64,000 bases of DNA from CAYSUS01 sp964434165 (lineage in GTDB: Bacteria; Planctomycetota; Planctomycetia; Pirellulales; Thermoguttaceae): NCBI GenBank assembly GCA_964434165.1, contig CAYSUS010000025.1, positions 14,662 to 78,661 of the forward strand, given 5' to 3'. The position numbers and the translations under genes were made by a program. Position 1 is the stretch's first letter. Every line of letters starts with the position of its first letter. The notes under the pieces are model-generated. The model saw only the letters and a list, made by a program, of their open reading frames with translations, did no database searches and had not been told where the DNA came from. Positions 1 through 11,836 of the stretch are shown here, one piece after another.

Positions 1-218
1 CCCGCCCCGCTCCAGACGGCGGGGCCGCCGCCCTTACGGGTCGGCCGACGGGTTCCGGCACCGTCGCTTCGCAAACCGCCCCCGTAACAGGTTATCCTCT
101 CCCTTGCCGTGCCACAAGGATGCCGCGCGCGGCGCGATGGCTTTTCCCCTTGTGGCCGCAGGCCTTTTCTGCGCTTGCGGCCCAACCGGACCGCACGCTC
201 TTCTGAGTCCGTAGCGGG
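1..218. other. Non-coding edge, nothing recognised
   Basis: This GC-rich stretch lies downstream of the VWA gene that reads leftward. The only open frame (about 62 codons, minus strand, 34-222) has no recognisable domain or ribosome binding site and is composed mostly of Arg, Ala and Pro, as expected from random GC-rich sequence. No tRNA or repeat was seen. Confidence 0.4.
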
Positions 219-2303
219 TCATCGCCGCCCTCCCGCGCGGTAGGGTCGCGCCGTGGCCGCCTTCTTCATCAGGTCGATCAGCTCGCGGAACGAGGGACGC
301 AAGAGCAATCGGCTATCGATCCGCTCGGCGTACTCCGTCAGCCTCTCGATGCCGCCCGCGCTGAAGGGCGGCTGCGCGAAGGGGCTCCCGCGCAGCAGCT
401 CGGCGCTCTGCGCGGCCGCCGCCGCCGCCTGGAGCGGAAGCGGCATCTTGTCCACCGACGGAGCGAAGTCCTTGCGGCGCACCTTGCGCTGCACCGAGGT
501 CCTCGCGCCCGTCTCCGCATCCACCCAGCTCACTTCCGCCACGGCGAGGTCGTCGCCGCCGCCGGAGAGAAGCTCCAGCTCGTACAGCGCGGTCGCGGCC
601 TGCCCGGAGCGGAAGTCCGCCTCCAACTGCGGCGGTCCCAGGCCGATGATCGCCTTGGACTCGTGCCCCAGCAGTCGGTAGCGATAGACCGTGCCGGGAT
701 TGAAGACCACGCGAAGCTGAACGTCGGCGGCCACCAACTGCGACCGGCCCGTCACGGCTTCCATCAGGGCCCAGCGCACCTCGTCCGCCTTGGTCGCGCG
801 GTGGACCGTGCCGCCGCCGGCCGCGGCGAAGCGGGCCAGTTGGCCGTCGGGCTGCTCGCCGGCCCGCTCCTGCCCCAGATCGACCGCATGCAGCACGATT
901 CCCCGGCCGGCGGCCTCCTCGAGCAGCGCCTCGACCCGTCCGACCGCCGAGGGATCGAGCTCGGCCAGGCCGTCGGAGAGGAGCACCACGCGGCTAAGAA
1001 GCCTGTCGGAGCCGGCGTACCGGGCGGCCAGGGCGTACGCCCGGCGCAGTCCGTCGTGGATGTTCGTGGACCCCGACGCCGTCATGCCGCGAAGGACCTC
1101 GACCAGCTCGTCCAGCTCGTCGCGCGCGAGGTCCTCGCAAAGCACGTCTGCCCGGTCGCAGAACACGACCATCGACAGGCGGTCGCGATGGCCCAAGCGC
1201 CGCTCGAGCTGCTCGATCGCCCGCACCACCATCTCCAGGCGTCCGCCCCACCGCATGCTGGCCGAGATGTCCACCGCGAGCGTCAGTCGCGTGCCCGGCC
1301 GGTCGCTGCTGGTCACGTCCCTGGCCTGGACGCCGACCTGCAGCAGCCGCTGGTCGCCGAAGCGAAACGGCGAGGGCCCGCCCGCCGAAAACAGGCCGAT
1401 GTCCTCCCCGCGCTTGGGGCGCGGATACCGGTAATCCACCGCGGCAAGGAACTCCTCGGTCCGCACCGCGTCGCGGGGCGGAAGCATTCCCTCGCCCAGG
1501 TACTTCCGGGCGAGCACGTAGCTCGACCGGTCGATGTCCAGCGGCACCCGGCTGGTGTGCAGCTCCTGGTGAAGCGCCGGCATGACGAACGGGTGGATGC
1601 CGAACTCACGGAGCCAGCGGAGATTGAAGCCGGGCACGATGGGCGGCTCGATCCCGCGCGGCGCCGGCAGGGGCACCATGTCGATGTCGGCCTGGTCGAG
1701 CAGACCCCGCGGCGCCCCCAGCGCGCCCTTCCAATCGGGATACGTCGAGTCGGACGTCAAGTCCATGCCCGACAGCGGGGCCAGCGGGTAGAGCAGAAAA
1801 CCCACCGGCCTGGCCGACGGAGACTCGAGCTCTGCGAGCGGCAAGTCCGGCGAGGCCACGTCGCGGACCCGCGCCAGCTCCGCTTCCAGTTCCGGATCCG
1901 AGCCGGGCGGGAGGGCCGGCAGCTCGATCTCGACCCGGGCCGCGCGGTCGATCGGCTCAGCCTCGATCATCGGATCGAACGGACCCTCGCCCCCGGGCCG
2001 CGCGGCCACGGTCGATACGACCATCGAAAGCACGAAGGCGAAATACCACGTTCCCACGGCCAGCATGATCGACGCCGCCGTGGCCCAGCGGGCCATGCGC
2101 AGGCGGCGCGTCCGCCCCGAGATCGTGCGCCGCAGGCGCCGGAGCAGGCCTTCCGGCAGCGGGACGTCACGCAGCCGGGCGTCCAACTCGTGGTCGTCCG
2201 GCGCGGCCACGCGGACCAGCCGGTCGAGCAGGCCCTGCGGAACCGGAACCTCCCGCAAGCGGGCGTCCAGCCAGGCGTCGGTCGGGTAGTCAGGACTGCT
2301 CAT
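219..2303 (-). CDS. YfbK-type von Willebrand factor A membrane protein, possible anti-sigma partner
   Basis: A 694-residue protein. The N-terminus holds two copies of a short unit (around residues 11-30 and 39-58, each of the form LDARLR-x-VP-x-P-x-GLL-x-RL), followed by basic residues and one membrane segment at about 74-97. The extracytoplasmic part has a YfbK-like N-terminal region (about 250-295, with the phrase YLGEGMLPP) and then a VWA domain. Its MIDAS residues are visible as D345-I-S347-A-S349, with the later Thr in SGSTN and Asp in LLSDG. The C-terminal about 185 residues resemble DUF3520. The gene follows the ECF sigma gene on the same strand with a 162-nt gap. In planctomycetes such proteins usually sit next to ECF sigma factors. 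I infer that the cytosolic tandem unit contacts the sigma factor, but no anti-sigma fold is recognisable. Confidence 0.8.
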   Translation of the reverse strand: MSSPDYPTDAWLDARLREVPVPQGLLDRLVRVAAPDDHELDARLRDVPLPEGLLRRLRRTISGRTRRLRMARWATAASIMLAVGTWYFAFVLSMVVSTVAARPGGEGPFDPMIEAEPIDRAARVEIELPALPPGSDPELEAELARVRDVASPDLPLAELESPSARPVGFLLYPLAPLSGMDLTSDSTYPDWKGALGAPRGLLDQADIDMVPLPAPRGIEPPIVPGFNLRWLREFGIHPFVMPALHQELHTSRVPLDIDRSSYVLARKYLGEGMLPPRDAVRTEEFLAAVDYRYPRPKRGEDIGLFSAGGPSPFRFGDQRLLQVGVQARDVTSSDRPGTRLTLAVDISASMRWGGRLEMVVRAIEQLERRLGHRDRLSMVVFCDRADVLCEDLARDELDELVEVLRGMTASGSTNIHDGLRRAYALAARYAGSDRLLSRVVLLSDGLAELDPSAVGRVEALLEEAAGRGIVLHAVDLGQERAGEQPDGQLARFAAAGGGTVHRATKADEVRWALMEAVTGRSQLVAADVQLRVVFNPGTVYRYRLLGHESKAIIGLGPPQLEADFRSGQAATALYELELLSGGGDDLAVAEVSWVDAETGARTSVQRKVRRKDFAPSVDKMPLPLQAAAAAAQSAELLRGSPFAQPPFSAGGIERLTEYAERIDSRLLLRPSFRELIDLMKKAATARPYRAGGRR

Positions 2304-2465
2304 GCCACTCGAAAACTGACGGAGAGCGGAAGGGCAAAGGCACCCATGGCAGCGGGAGAAGCGACGCAGGCCGAAACAACCCGCGGCGGCTCCGCCTCCA
2401 AAGCTCCCGTCCCTTCGTCTCCCCTTTCTTCCTTCCTTCTGTCTTCCCCTCTTGCCTCCGATTCC

Positions 2466-3011
2466 CTACTGCGACCCCGCCTCCGCCGCCAGCAAGGCCT
2501 CGCGCAGCCGCCGTCGGGCCCGGCTGACTCTCGAGAGCACCGTCCCCAACGGGACCTCCAGAAGATCGGCGGCCTCCTGGTGGGTAAGCTCGCCCACGAC
2601 CACCAGAAGCAGCGTCTCGCGCAGCTCACTCGGTAGCTGGTCCAGCGCCTGCTGCATCGGACCGGTCAACTCGTCGCGAAGCGGGTCCTCCGCGGGGGAC
2701 TCCGCCTCGGGCATGCCGTCGCCCCCGAGCACGGTTGGCGGCCGGCGGCGACGATAACGATCCGCAACGCGGCGGCGCAGGATGGCGGCCAGCCATGCCC
2801 TCTCCCCCTGTCCCGCCTGGAATAGCCGCCGGCTCTTCCATGCCGAACGGAAGGTCTCCTGAACCATGTCCTCCGCCTCTTGAACGTCCCCCACCAATCG
2901 GTAGGCCACGCGGTACAGGGCCGGTCCATGGTCGGCGACCAGTCGGTTGAACTCGGCATGCGAGAGCGCCAAGGTCGGCTCCCCTTCCTGCCACCGCGCG
3001 CGGGCAGCCAT
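2466..3011 (-). CDS. ECF-family RNA polymerase sigma factor
   Basis: A 181-residue protein with a sigma70 region 2 (VADHGPALYRVAYRLVGD followed by EAEDMVQETFRSAW, the usual DxxQetF-like motif) and a C-terminal region 4 helix-turn-helix (LPSELRETLLLVVVGELTHQEAA, then VPLGTVLSRVSRARRRL). The domain content and size are typical of ECF factors. The open frame extends further upstream (to 3113), but the Met at 3011 gives a normal N-terminus and the extension has no domain, so 3011 is preferred. It directs RNA polymerase to an unknown regulon. The downstream VWA membrane protein on the same strand is its likely regulator. Confidence 0.88.
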   Translation of the reverse strand: MAARARWQEGEPTLALSHAEFNRLVADHGPALYRVAYRLVGDVQEAEDMVQETFRSAWKSRRLFQAGQGERAWLAAILRRRVADRYRRRRPPTVLGGDGMPEAESPAEDPLRDELTGPMQQALDQLPSELRETLLLVVVGELTHQEAADLLEVPLGTVLSRVSRARRRLREALLAAEAGSQ

Positions 3012-3112
3012 GCCCCTGAGCGTGCGATGCGCCTGACGAAAAGCGAATCGAAAATGCCCCCTCGAACTATTCCCCTGCCCGCACCAACGGGGGCCATCGC
3101 TGCCACTGCCCA

Positions 3113-3118
3113 ATTATA
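3113..3118 (-). promoter_or_regulatory. Candidate -10 box of the ECF sigma gene
   Basis: On the minus strand this reads TATAAT, about 100 nt upstream of the preferred ECF start at 3011. No convincing -35 hexamer lies 16-18 nt further upstream, so this is a -10 match only. Confidence 0.35.
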
Positions 3119-3496
3119 GTCGCGACCCGCTTCATTCGGGGCCGGCCCGACGCCCGGGGATCCAGGCCCCGGCAAGGATGCCAGCCCCTCGCAAGTTGGC
3201 CTATTTCGCGGTTTGATGACGCGAGAGAGAAGAGAGATAATGGGGTGCAGCAAAGGTGCGCGCGGCAGTCGCTCGGCCGTGCGCTTTGGTCGCACCGCCG
3301 TTGGCGGCGCGTCGGGCACATCGCCGCGCGCCGCCGCAGACCGTGAACGCAGGATCCTGGCCGAGCTTGCTGTGCAAAGGCCCCCCAACCTAGTAAACAT
3401 CCCCATGCTTCTCTTCCACCCCAAACCACTATCCGGCTCGCAACTCACCAATGGAGGAGGATTCGGACTGCTGTCCCTCAGTCAGGGGGCGTGCGT

Positions 3497-3526
3497 CTGG
3501 AAAAACTCGTCTCTGTTGACCAACAA
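3497..3526 (+). repeat. Dispersed motif copy A with inverted repeat
   Basis: The sequence reads CTGGAAAAACTC, five bases, TGTTG, two bases, CAACA. The same arrangement with the same spacing occurs on the minus strand at 41874-41846. TGTTG/CAACA forms an inverted repeat. It lies about 300 bp upstream of the gene starting at 3828. It may be a regulator site, part of a small RNA, or a short conserved peptide, since both copies translate to W-K-N-S-S-L-L in one frame. Confidence 0.45.
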
Positions 3527-3827
3527 CCGCACGGCGATCTCCGCCGCGATTCGTAACTCCAAGATCATGCGAAGCTTGTGGAACGCCGCCGGATCACGGG
3601 CGCGTTTCGCCGTGTCGCTGCGTACCCCACTTTGGAGTTGTATTTTGGCCGTGGAGAGCCTCCCGACGAACTGACTTCGCTCCCCTCCGATGGCGTATAT
3701 GCGATGAGGTTTGAGGAATAGACCGCCCGTTCCTCCCCGACTGTCCTGAAAGGAAGAGGGCGGACCGCAACTCTCGACTCCGGAACTGGCCGTTACGAAG
3801 ACACTCCAACCGATCGTCACCGGTCCC

Positions 3828-6676
<2,849 letters not shown>

Positions 6677-6974
6677 GCGGGTCGCGGCGCAACTGCCAGC
6701 AGTGACAGCATTCGGCAGGCGCGGGATCCGCTTCGCCAGACCCTGCGTCTTTCGCATTTTGAGATCGCGATTGCGTGCGGTTGACAGGCCCAAGTTCGAT
6801 GCGGTAGAGTCTTCCGAGGTTGCCAAGCGGACTTGTTCTCTGGGACGGCCGCGGCGGGGAGGTTGTCCGTTGGGCTTCCGCGCGGTCGTACGACGTGGGG
6901 GCGTTCGTCGCGAACCGGGAAGTCCGGTTCCCAGCCGTTTCCTCATCGAAGACCTTCCACTTCGCCATACTCCC

Positions 6975-7733
6975 ATGAACCGCACGCACGACCTCCCGGT
7001 GCCGCCTCGCGCGGCAGCCGGCGAGTCTGAGTTCTCTATTGATTCGGCCCTCTTCTCGCCTTCCTCGAAGGAAGCGCCGTGCGCCCTGTTCGCGCCGCTC
7101 CATTACGAGCCGAACTATCGCTATCCGTTGATTGTCTGGCTCCACGGCAACGGGGACGACGAGCGGCAGCTCGTGCGGATCATGCCCACGCTCAGCCTTC
7201 GTAACTACGTGGCCGTGGCCCCGCGGGGGTTTCCGCTGGCAGGCGATGCTCCCGACTCGTGCGGCTGGGCGCAGACGGAGCCGCAGATCCGGGAAGCGGA
7301 GCAGCGCGTGCTGGACGGGATCGAGCACGCGCGGGGGAAGATGAGCGTCGCCCCGGATCGCGTGTTTCTCGCGGGGCACGACAGCGGCGGGACCATGGCC
7401 GTGCGCGTGGCCATGAGCCATCCGCATCGTTTCGCGGGGGTGCTCACCCTGGGCGGGCCCCTCCCCACGGGCCACGCACCGCTGGGAAGGCTCGTCGAAG
7501 CGCGGCGCCTGCCGATCTTCCTGGCGGTGGGACGCGACAGCGCCACGTATCCTTCGTCGCTGGTGTGCGACAATCTCCGTCTGCTTCACGCCGCCGGCAT
7601 GTCCATTACGCTGCGCCAGTATCCGTGCGGCCACGAGCTGACCCCGCAAATGCTTCGCGACGTGGACCGCTGGGTCATCGAGCAGGTCACGCAGCAGCCG
7701 CTCTCCTCCCGCGAGCCGGGAAACGTCCATTGA
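6975..7733 (+). CDS. Alpha/beta hydrolase, carboxylesterase/phospholipase type, Asp at nucleophile position
   Basis: A 252-residue alpha/beta hydrolase resembling the phospholipase/carboxylesterase (DLH-like) family. The oxyanion region is LIVWLHGNGDD (residues 52-62). The nucleophile elbow, which in this family reads G-F-S-Q-G-G, here reads G134-H-D136-S137-G-G, so the Ser position is Asp and a Ser follows one residue later. The other triad members are in place: D188 in VGRDSATYP and H220 in GHELTP. The start at 6975 follows the first Met before the conserved part; an earlier Met at 6702 adds about 91 residues without similarity. The enzyme may use Asp as nucleophile, use the shifted Ser, or be inactive. 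Substrate unknown. Confidence 0.8.
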   Translation: MNRTHDLPVPPRAAAGESEFSIDSALFSPSSKEAPCALFAPLHYEPNYRYPLIVWLHGNGDDERQLVRIMPTLSLRNYVAVAPRGFPLAGDAPDSCGWAQTEPQIREAEQRVLDGIEHARGKMSVAPDRVFLAGHDSGGTMAVRVAMSHPHRFAGVLTLGGPLPTGHAPLGRLVEARRLPIFLAVGRDSATYPSSLVCDNLRLLHAAGMSITLRQYPCGHELTPQMLRDVDRWVIEQVTQQPLSSREPGNVH

Positions 7734-7759
7734 CACCCGGCCGGGCTTTTCGGTACAAG
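7730..7759 (+). promoter_or_regulatory. Candidate sigma70-type promoter before the TPR gene
   Basis: TTGACA (7730-7735) and TACAAG (7754-7759) are separated by 18 bp and overlap the stop of the hydrolase gene. This could start the TPR/flgN/kinase/activator transcript. The -10 match is modest. Confidence 0.35.
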
Positions 7760-7960
7760 CGGCCCACCTTTTCCTCAAGTCTCCTTCGCGACTCGTCCTG
7801 CTCCCGCCGACCGGCGGCAGGACCGTCCCGGGGCAAGGTCTAGTCGCTCGCACCTGGTGCGGAGCGTTTGGCCTCCGCGGCGGACTTGCCGGCGCCTCGC
7901 GGCTGGCGATCGTTCTGCGCCAGCGCCGTGCCCGATCGGCATCAGGACTCGCAGGTGGCC

Positions 7961-10429
7961 ATGTCCCCCGAAGACGCCAGCGCGCTGGACCCCGACTCGT
8001 TCGATTCGTCGCCCGACGAACCGTCTCCGTCGCGACGCTCGCGCTGGCGGCGCGCGCTCGACTGGGCCAAAGCGAATCGGCGCAAGGCGCTCCTGCTGGT
8101 CGGCGCCTCGGTCGCCTCCGTGGTCGGGGTCGTCGTGCTGACGGTGGTTCTCTGGCTTGCCGCCCAGGATGAGCCGGAGCTCGTGACGCTGGAGATGGCG
8201 CTGGCAGCGCTCGACCGCGGCTCGCTGGTCCAAGCCCAGGAGTACGCGGAGAAGCTCCGCGAGCAGGAGACGCTGGCCCCGACCGAGTGGGGCGGACCGG
8301 CGTTCGTCCTCGGAGCCGCCGCCGCGTACGAGGCCCGCGAGACCTGGGCCAAGGACCGCGCCAACCGGTATCTTCTCGCGGCGGGCTACCTGGACGAGGC
8401 CCGGACGCGCGGCTTCCCGCCCGGCCGCAGGGCCGTCGGACTGCTGCTGCTGGGTGAGGGCCTCTACCACAGCGGCCAGATCGCCGCATGTCGTCCCGTG
8501 CTCCTGGAGGCGCTCGCCGCGAATCCGGACAAGCAGTCCCGTATCGACGAGATGCTGGCCTCGGCGTACCTGGAGGACGCCAATCCCAAGCTGGAGGAAG
8601 CCCTGAAGTACAACTCGCGCCTTCTGGAAGACCGGTACCTGACCGAAGCGCAGCGCGAGACGGGCCTGCTGCGCCAGGCCGAGATCCAGCTTCGCATGGG
8701 AAAGGTCGCCGAGTGCCGCAAGACGCTCGAGCGGATCCCGTCCCACTCGCGCTGCCATGCCGGCGCGGTCGTCCTGGAAGGGCGGATCCTGATGCGCCAG
8801 GCGGAGCACCTGGCCGACGGCGGCGGGACCCCGCACGGGCTGAGCCAGGAAGCCCTTCAGACGTACGACAAGGCGATCAAGCTTCTGCGATCCGCTCAGG
8901 GACAAGACACGCTGAGCATTCAGGCGACGCGCAAGGCCCAGTACCTGATCGGGGTGTGTTTCCTCCAGATGGGCGACTACCGGGCCGCCATGAACCAGTT
9001 CGAGCGGACGCGCATCACCTACGCCGGCACGCCGGAGGCTCAGGCTGCAAGCTTCGAGGAGGCCGAGCTGGCCCGACTGTTGGGACAGGACAACGAGGCC
9101 TTGGCCGCGTACCGCCGCGCCCTGCGTAGCGTGCGCGATCCGAAGTCGTTCAGCAATCCGTGGATATCGCTCGACGACCTCAGAGCGAAGGTCTTCGAGG
9201 CTTACGAGAGCTACCTGGACCGGGAGAGATTCGATCTGGCCTTGCACCTGCTGGACGACTTCTGCCCCCTCTTCCCAGCCGCCAAGAAGGCCTTGTGGAC
9301 CGCCGAGACGTGCGAGCGGTGGGGCAAGAGCCTCGCCGCACGCGCCGAGCACCTCCCCTACGAACAGCGGCAACCCCTGCTGAAGAAGGCCCGTTCCCAG
9401 TTCCGCCGTGCAGGCCGGGCATACCAGGAGTTGGCCGCCCTGGAGACCACCACGCGTCGCTACACCGAGCACCTTTGGAACAGCGCCGAAGACTACCTCG
9501 CCGGACACGACTTCCGGGACGCCGCGGTCGTGCTCAAGGAGCACCTGAAGAACGAGACGAAACTCCGCCACTCCCTGGCGCTGCTCAAACTGGGCGAGGC
9601 CCTGTTGGCCCTGGACCGCGTGGAAGAAGCGCTGACGGCCCTGAAGGACTGCGTGGACTTCCATCCCAAGGACGCCGCCGCCTATCGCGCCAGGTTGCTG
9701 GCGAGCCGGGCCTACGTGGAGAAGGGCGAACTGGAGAAGGCCGAGAAGCTCCTCGCGGACAACCTCAACGGCGTGCTCAGCCCGGCGAGCCAGGAGTGGC
9801 GCCAGTCGCTCTTCGAGGTCGGGCACCTGAAGCATATCCAGGGCGAGTACGCCGAGGCCGTCAACCGCCTCGGCGAGGCGATCCGCCGATACCCGGACGC
9901 GCCGGAGGCCCTGGAAGCCCGCTACCTCATCGCCGATTCGCATCGGCGCATGGCGGAGCAGTCACAACGGGAGCTTAGGGCGTCGCTCGTCCGGAACGTG
10001 CGCCTGAGCAGGTCGAAGCAGATCCAGGCGCTGCTGCTGAAGGCGCTGGAGGAATACCGCGAGATTCAGGAGATCCTCGCCGAGCGCCAGCAGGTCGCCT
10101 CGCTGACACCGGAGGAGAAGGCGATCCTCCGCAACACGTTCTTCGCGGCGGGCGAGACGCAGTTCGACCTGGGCAAATACGGCGAGGCGGTGCGCACCTA
10201 CACCACGGCGGCCTATCGGTACCAGAGCGATCCGGCCGCCCTGCTGGCGTATCTCCAGATCGCCGCGGCCTACGAGCGACTTCAGAAGACCGAGGACGCA
10301 CGGAACACCTTGAAGCAGGCCAAGGTCGTGCTGGGACGCATCCAGGCGGACGACTCCTTCACGCGATCCACGCCGTTCACCCGCAGCCAGTGGGAACAGT
10401 TGCTTGACGAAAGGCTTCGCGAGCTCTGA
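7961..10429 (+). CDS. TPR-repeat membrane protein linked to the flagellar locus
   Basis: An 822-residue protein. An acidic Ser/Pro-rich N-terminus and a basic stretch lead to one membrane segment at about residues 44-67 (VGASVASVVGVVVLTVVLWLAA in the centre). The rest is almost entirely helical with repeated TPR-like pairs, for example Q-Y-L-I-G-V-C-F-L-Q-M-G-D-Y-R-A-A and L-A-L-L-K-L-G-E-A-L-L-A-L. The start at 7961 is chosen because AGGTGG precedes it; the frame runs further upstream to 7868. Only 4 nt separate its stop from the FlgN-like gene, so the two are almost surely co-transcribed. Topology suggests a periplasmic TPR scaffold. A role in flagellar assembly is only inferred from position. 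Confidence 0.75.
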   Translation: MSPEDASALDPDSFDSSPDEPSPSRRSRWRRALDWAKANRRKALLLVGASVASVVGVVVLTVVLWLAAQDEPELVTLEMALAALDRGSLVQAQEYAEKLREQETLAPTEWGGPAFVLGAAAAYEARETWAKDRANRYLLAAGYLDEARTRGFPPGRRAVGLLLLGEGLYHSGQIAACRPVLLEALAANPDKQSRIDEMLASAYLEDANPKLEEALKYNSRLLEDRYLTEAQRETGLLRQAEIQLRMGKVAECRKTLERIPSHSRCHAGAVVLEGRILMRQAEHLADGGGTPHGLSQEALQTYDKAIKLLRSAQGQDTLSIQATRKAQYLIGVCFLQMGDYRAAMNQFERTRITYAGTPEAQAASFEEAELARLLGQDNEALAAYRRALRSVRDPKSFSNPWISLDDLRAKVFEAYESYLDRERFDLALHLLDDFCPLFPAAKKALWTAETCERWGKSLAARAEHLPYEQRQPLLKKARSQFRRAGRAYQELAALETTTRRYTEHLWNSAEDYLAGHDFRDAAVVLKEHLKNETKLRHSLALLKLGEALLALDRVEEALTALKDCVDFHPKDAAAYRARLLASRAYVEKGELEKAEKLLADNLNGVLSPASQEWRQSLFEVGHLKHIQGEYAEAVNRLGEAIRRYPDAPEALEARYLIADSHRRMAEQSQRELRASLVRNVRLSRSKQIQALLLKALEEYREIQEILAERQQVASLTPEEKAILRNTFFAAGETQFDLGKYGEAVRTYTTAAYRYQSDPAALLAYLQIAAAYERLQKTEDARNTLKQAKVVLGRIQADDSFTRSTPFTRSQWEQLLDERLREL

Positions 10430-10433
10430 CACG

Positions 10434-10886
10434 ATGCAACACGACACCGATCTTCTCGCTCAACTCATCGCCCAGAAGCGACAGTGCCTCGGCCGACTCC
10501 AGGAGATGGGGGGCCGGCAACTGGACCTGGTCCGCGCGGGGGAGCTTGCGTCGCTGCTCGACCTGCTCGCCGTCAAACAGGGGATGCTCGCGGAGCTCCA
10601 GCGGATCGAGCGCGGGCTCGATCGGTTCCGCGGCGAGGACCCCGATTCGCGTCAGTGGCGGTCCCCGGACCTTCGTCGCCGTTGTGCCGACCTGCTCGCC
10701 GAGTGCGAGGCCCTGCTCGGGGAGATCGTGAAGGGGGAGAAGGAGAGCGAAAGCCTGCTCACGCTCCGCCGCGACGAAGCGGCCCAACGCCTGCACGGCA
10801 TGCACTGCGCCCGCGAGGCGCGCGGAGCCTACCACGCCGCCTCCGAGCCACATGGGTGCCAGCTCGACCTGCGGTCGGAGACGTAG
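10434..10886 (+). CDS. flgN: FlgN-like flagellar chaperone
   Basis: A 150-residue, mostly helical coiled protein whose composition, size and heptads (LLAQLIAQKRQCLGRLQEMG, then KQGMLAELQRIERGLDRF) match the FlgN family, which escorts hook-filament junction proteins to the export gate. Sequence identity in this family is always low, so the assignment leans on position, just upstream of the flagellar cluster. The start at 10434 comes 4 nt after the TPR gene stop. Confidence 0.6.
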   Translation: MQHDTDLLAQLIAQKRQCLGRLQEMGGRQLDLVRAGELASLLDLLAVKQGMLAELQRIERGLDRFRGEDPDSRQWRSPDLRRRCADLLAECEALLGEIVKGEKESESLLTLRRDEAAQRLHGMHCAREARGAYHAASEPHGCQLDLRSET

Positions 10887-10981
10887 ACCCGCCGCGCTGA
10901 TCGGAGTTCCGTTGCCCGAGGACAATCCGCCGAATCGGTGTTGCGACAAGAACCCCAACCACCCGCGCGAACGCCCGATCG

Positions 10982-11836
10982 ATGAACCACGCTGCCCAGC
11001 CGACCGACATCCCGCTTCCCAGCCCCACGGCGGACCTGGAGACCGTGCTCGCCGCATGGCATTCGGCCACGGTCCGTCTGGAGAAGACGCACGAATCGCT
11101 TCGTGCCGAGGTTCACCGGCTCACCGAGGAACTGGCGCTGAAGAACCGCGAGCTTGCCCGCAAGAACCGTCTGGCCGACCTGGGCCAGATGGCTTCGCAC
11201 GTCGCCCACGAGGTGCGCAACAACCTCGTCCCGGTGACTCTTTACCTGAGTCTTCTCCGCAGGCGGATCGGGGGGGACCGGGGAAGCCGGGAGGTCCTCG
11301 ACAAGATCGAGGCGGGATTCACCGCCCTCGACGCCACGGTCAACGACCTACTGCACTTCACGTCGGATCGCGACCCGCAGATCCAGGCGTTTCCCATGAG
11401 CGATCTGATCGGGGAGGTGCTGGCTTCGCTCTCCCCCCAGCTTGAGGCGCAGTCGATCGATCTGGCGGTGGACGTCCCGGCCGGCCGGATCGTGACCGCC
11501 GATCGGGAGATGCTTCGCCGCGTGGTGCTGAACCTCGTGCTGAACGCCTTGGACGCCATGCCCGACGGAGGCAGGCTCGCCGTCGCGATGGCCGACGACG
11601 GGACGAGCACGGAGCTGGAGATCGCCGACTCCGGGCCGGGGCTTCCGGAAGAGGCGAAGCGACGTGCGTTCGAGCCGTTTTATACGACGAAGCGAAACGG
11701 CACCGGCCTCGGGCTGGCCATCGTCAGTCGCATCGCCGACGTGCACCACGGCGAGGTGTCGGCGAAGAACCGTCCGGCAGGCGGCGCCGCCTTTACGCTT
11801 CGCATCCCCCGTCTGAACAGAGAGGCCGCCGCATGA
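10982..11836 (+). CDS. Soluble sensor histidine kinase (FlrB/FleS-like)
   Basis: A 284-residue kinase without membrane segments. An N-terminal coiled coil (about 25-60) leads to the phospho-acceptor box MASHVAHEVRNNLVPV (His about residue 76), then an HATPase domain with the N box LNLVLNALDAMP, the G1 box ADSGPGLPEE, and the G2 box NGTGLGLAIV. There is no PAS or other recognised sensor domain, as in the kinases that control sigma54-dependent flagellar genes. Its stop overlaps the start of the response regulator by 4 nt, so the pair is translationally coupled. It probably phosphorylates that regulator in response to flagellar assembly state. Confidence 0.87.
   Translation: MNHAAQPTDIPLPSPTADLETVLAAWHSATVRLEKTHESLRAEVHRLTEELALKNRELARKNRLADLGQMASHVAHEVRNNLVPVTLYLSLLRRRIGGDRGSREVLDKIEAGFTALDATVNDLLHFTSDRDPQIQAFPMSDLIGEVLASLSPQLEAQSIDLAVDVPAGRIVTADREMLRRVVLNLVLNALDAMPDGGRLAVAMADDGTSTELEIADSGPGLPEEAKRRAFEPFYTTKRNGTGLGLAIVSRIADVHHGEVSAKNRPAGGAAFTLRIPRLNREAAA

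Larger units (their letters stand above)
3012..3827. other. Long intergenic region with promoter and shared motif
   Basis: This 816-bp region lies between the ECF gene (minus) and the next plus-strand gene. It holds a minus-strand TATAAT at 3118-3113 and one copy of a motif shared with 41846-41874. The open frames through it (for example 3213-3674 plus) are not supported by any domain. Confidence 0.5.

Noticed and set aside
663..2636. A 657-codon plus-strand open frame over the VWA gene and toward the ECF gene
   Set aside because: It is antisense to two genes with clear domains, is Arg/Pro/His-rich and has no domain; an artefact of high GC.
7775..9943. A 722-codon minus-strand open frame over the TPR gene
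   Set aside because: The plus-strand frame shows regular TPR helices and a TM; the antisense frame has no domain.
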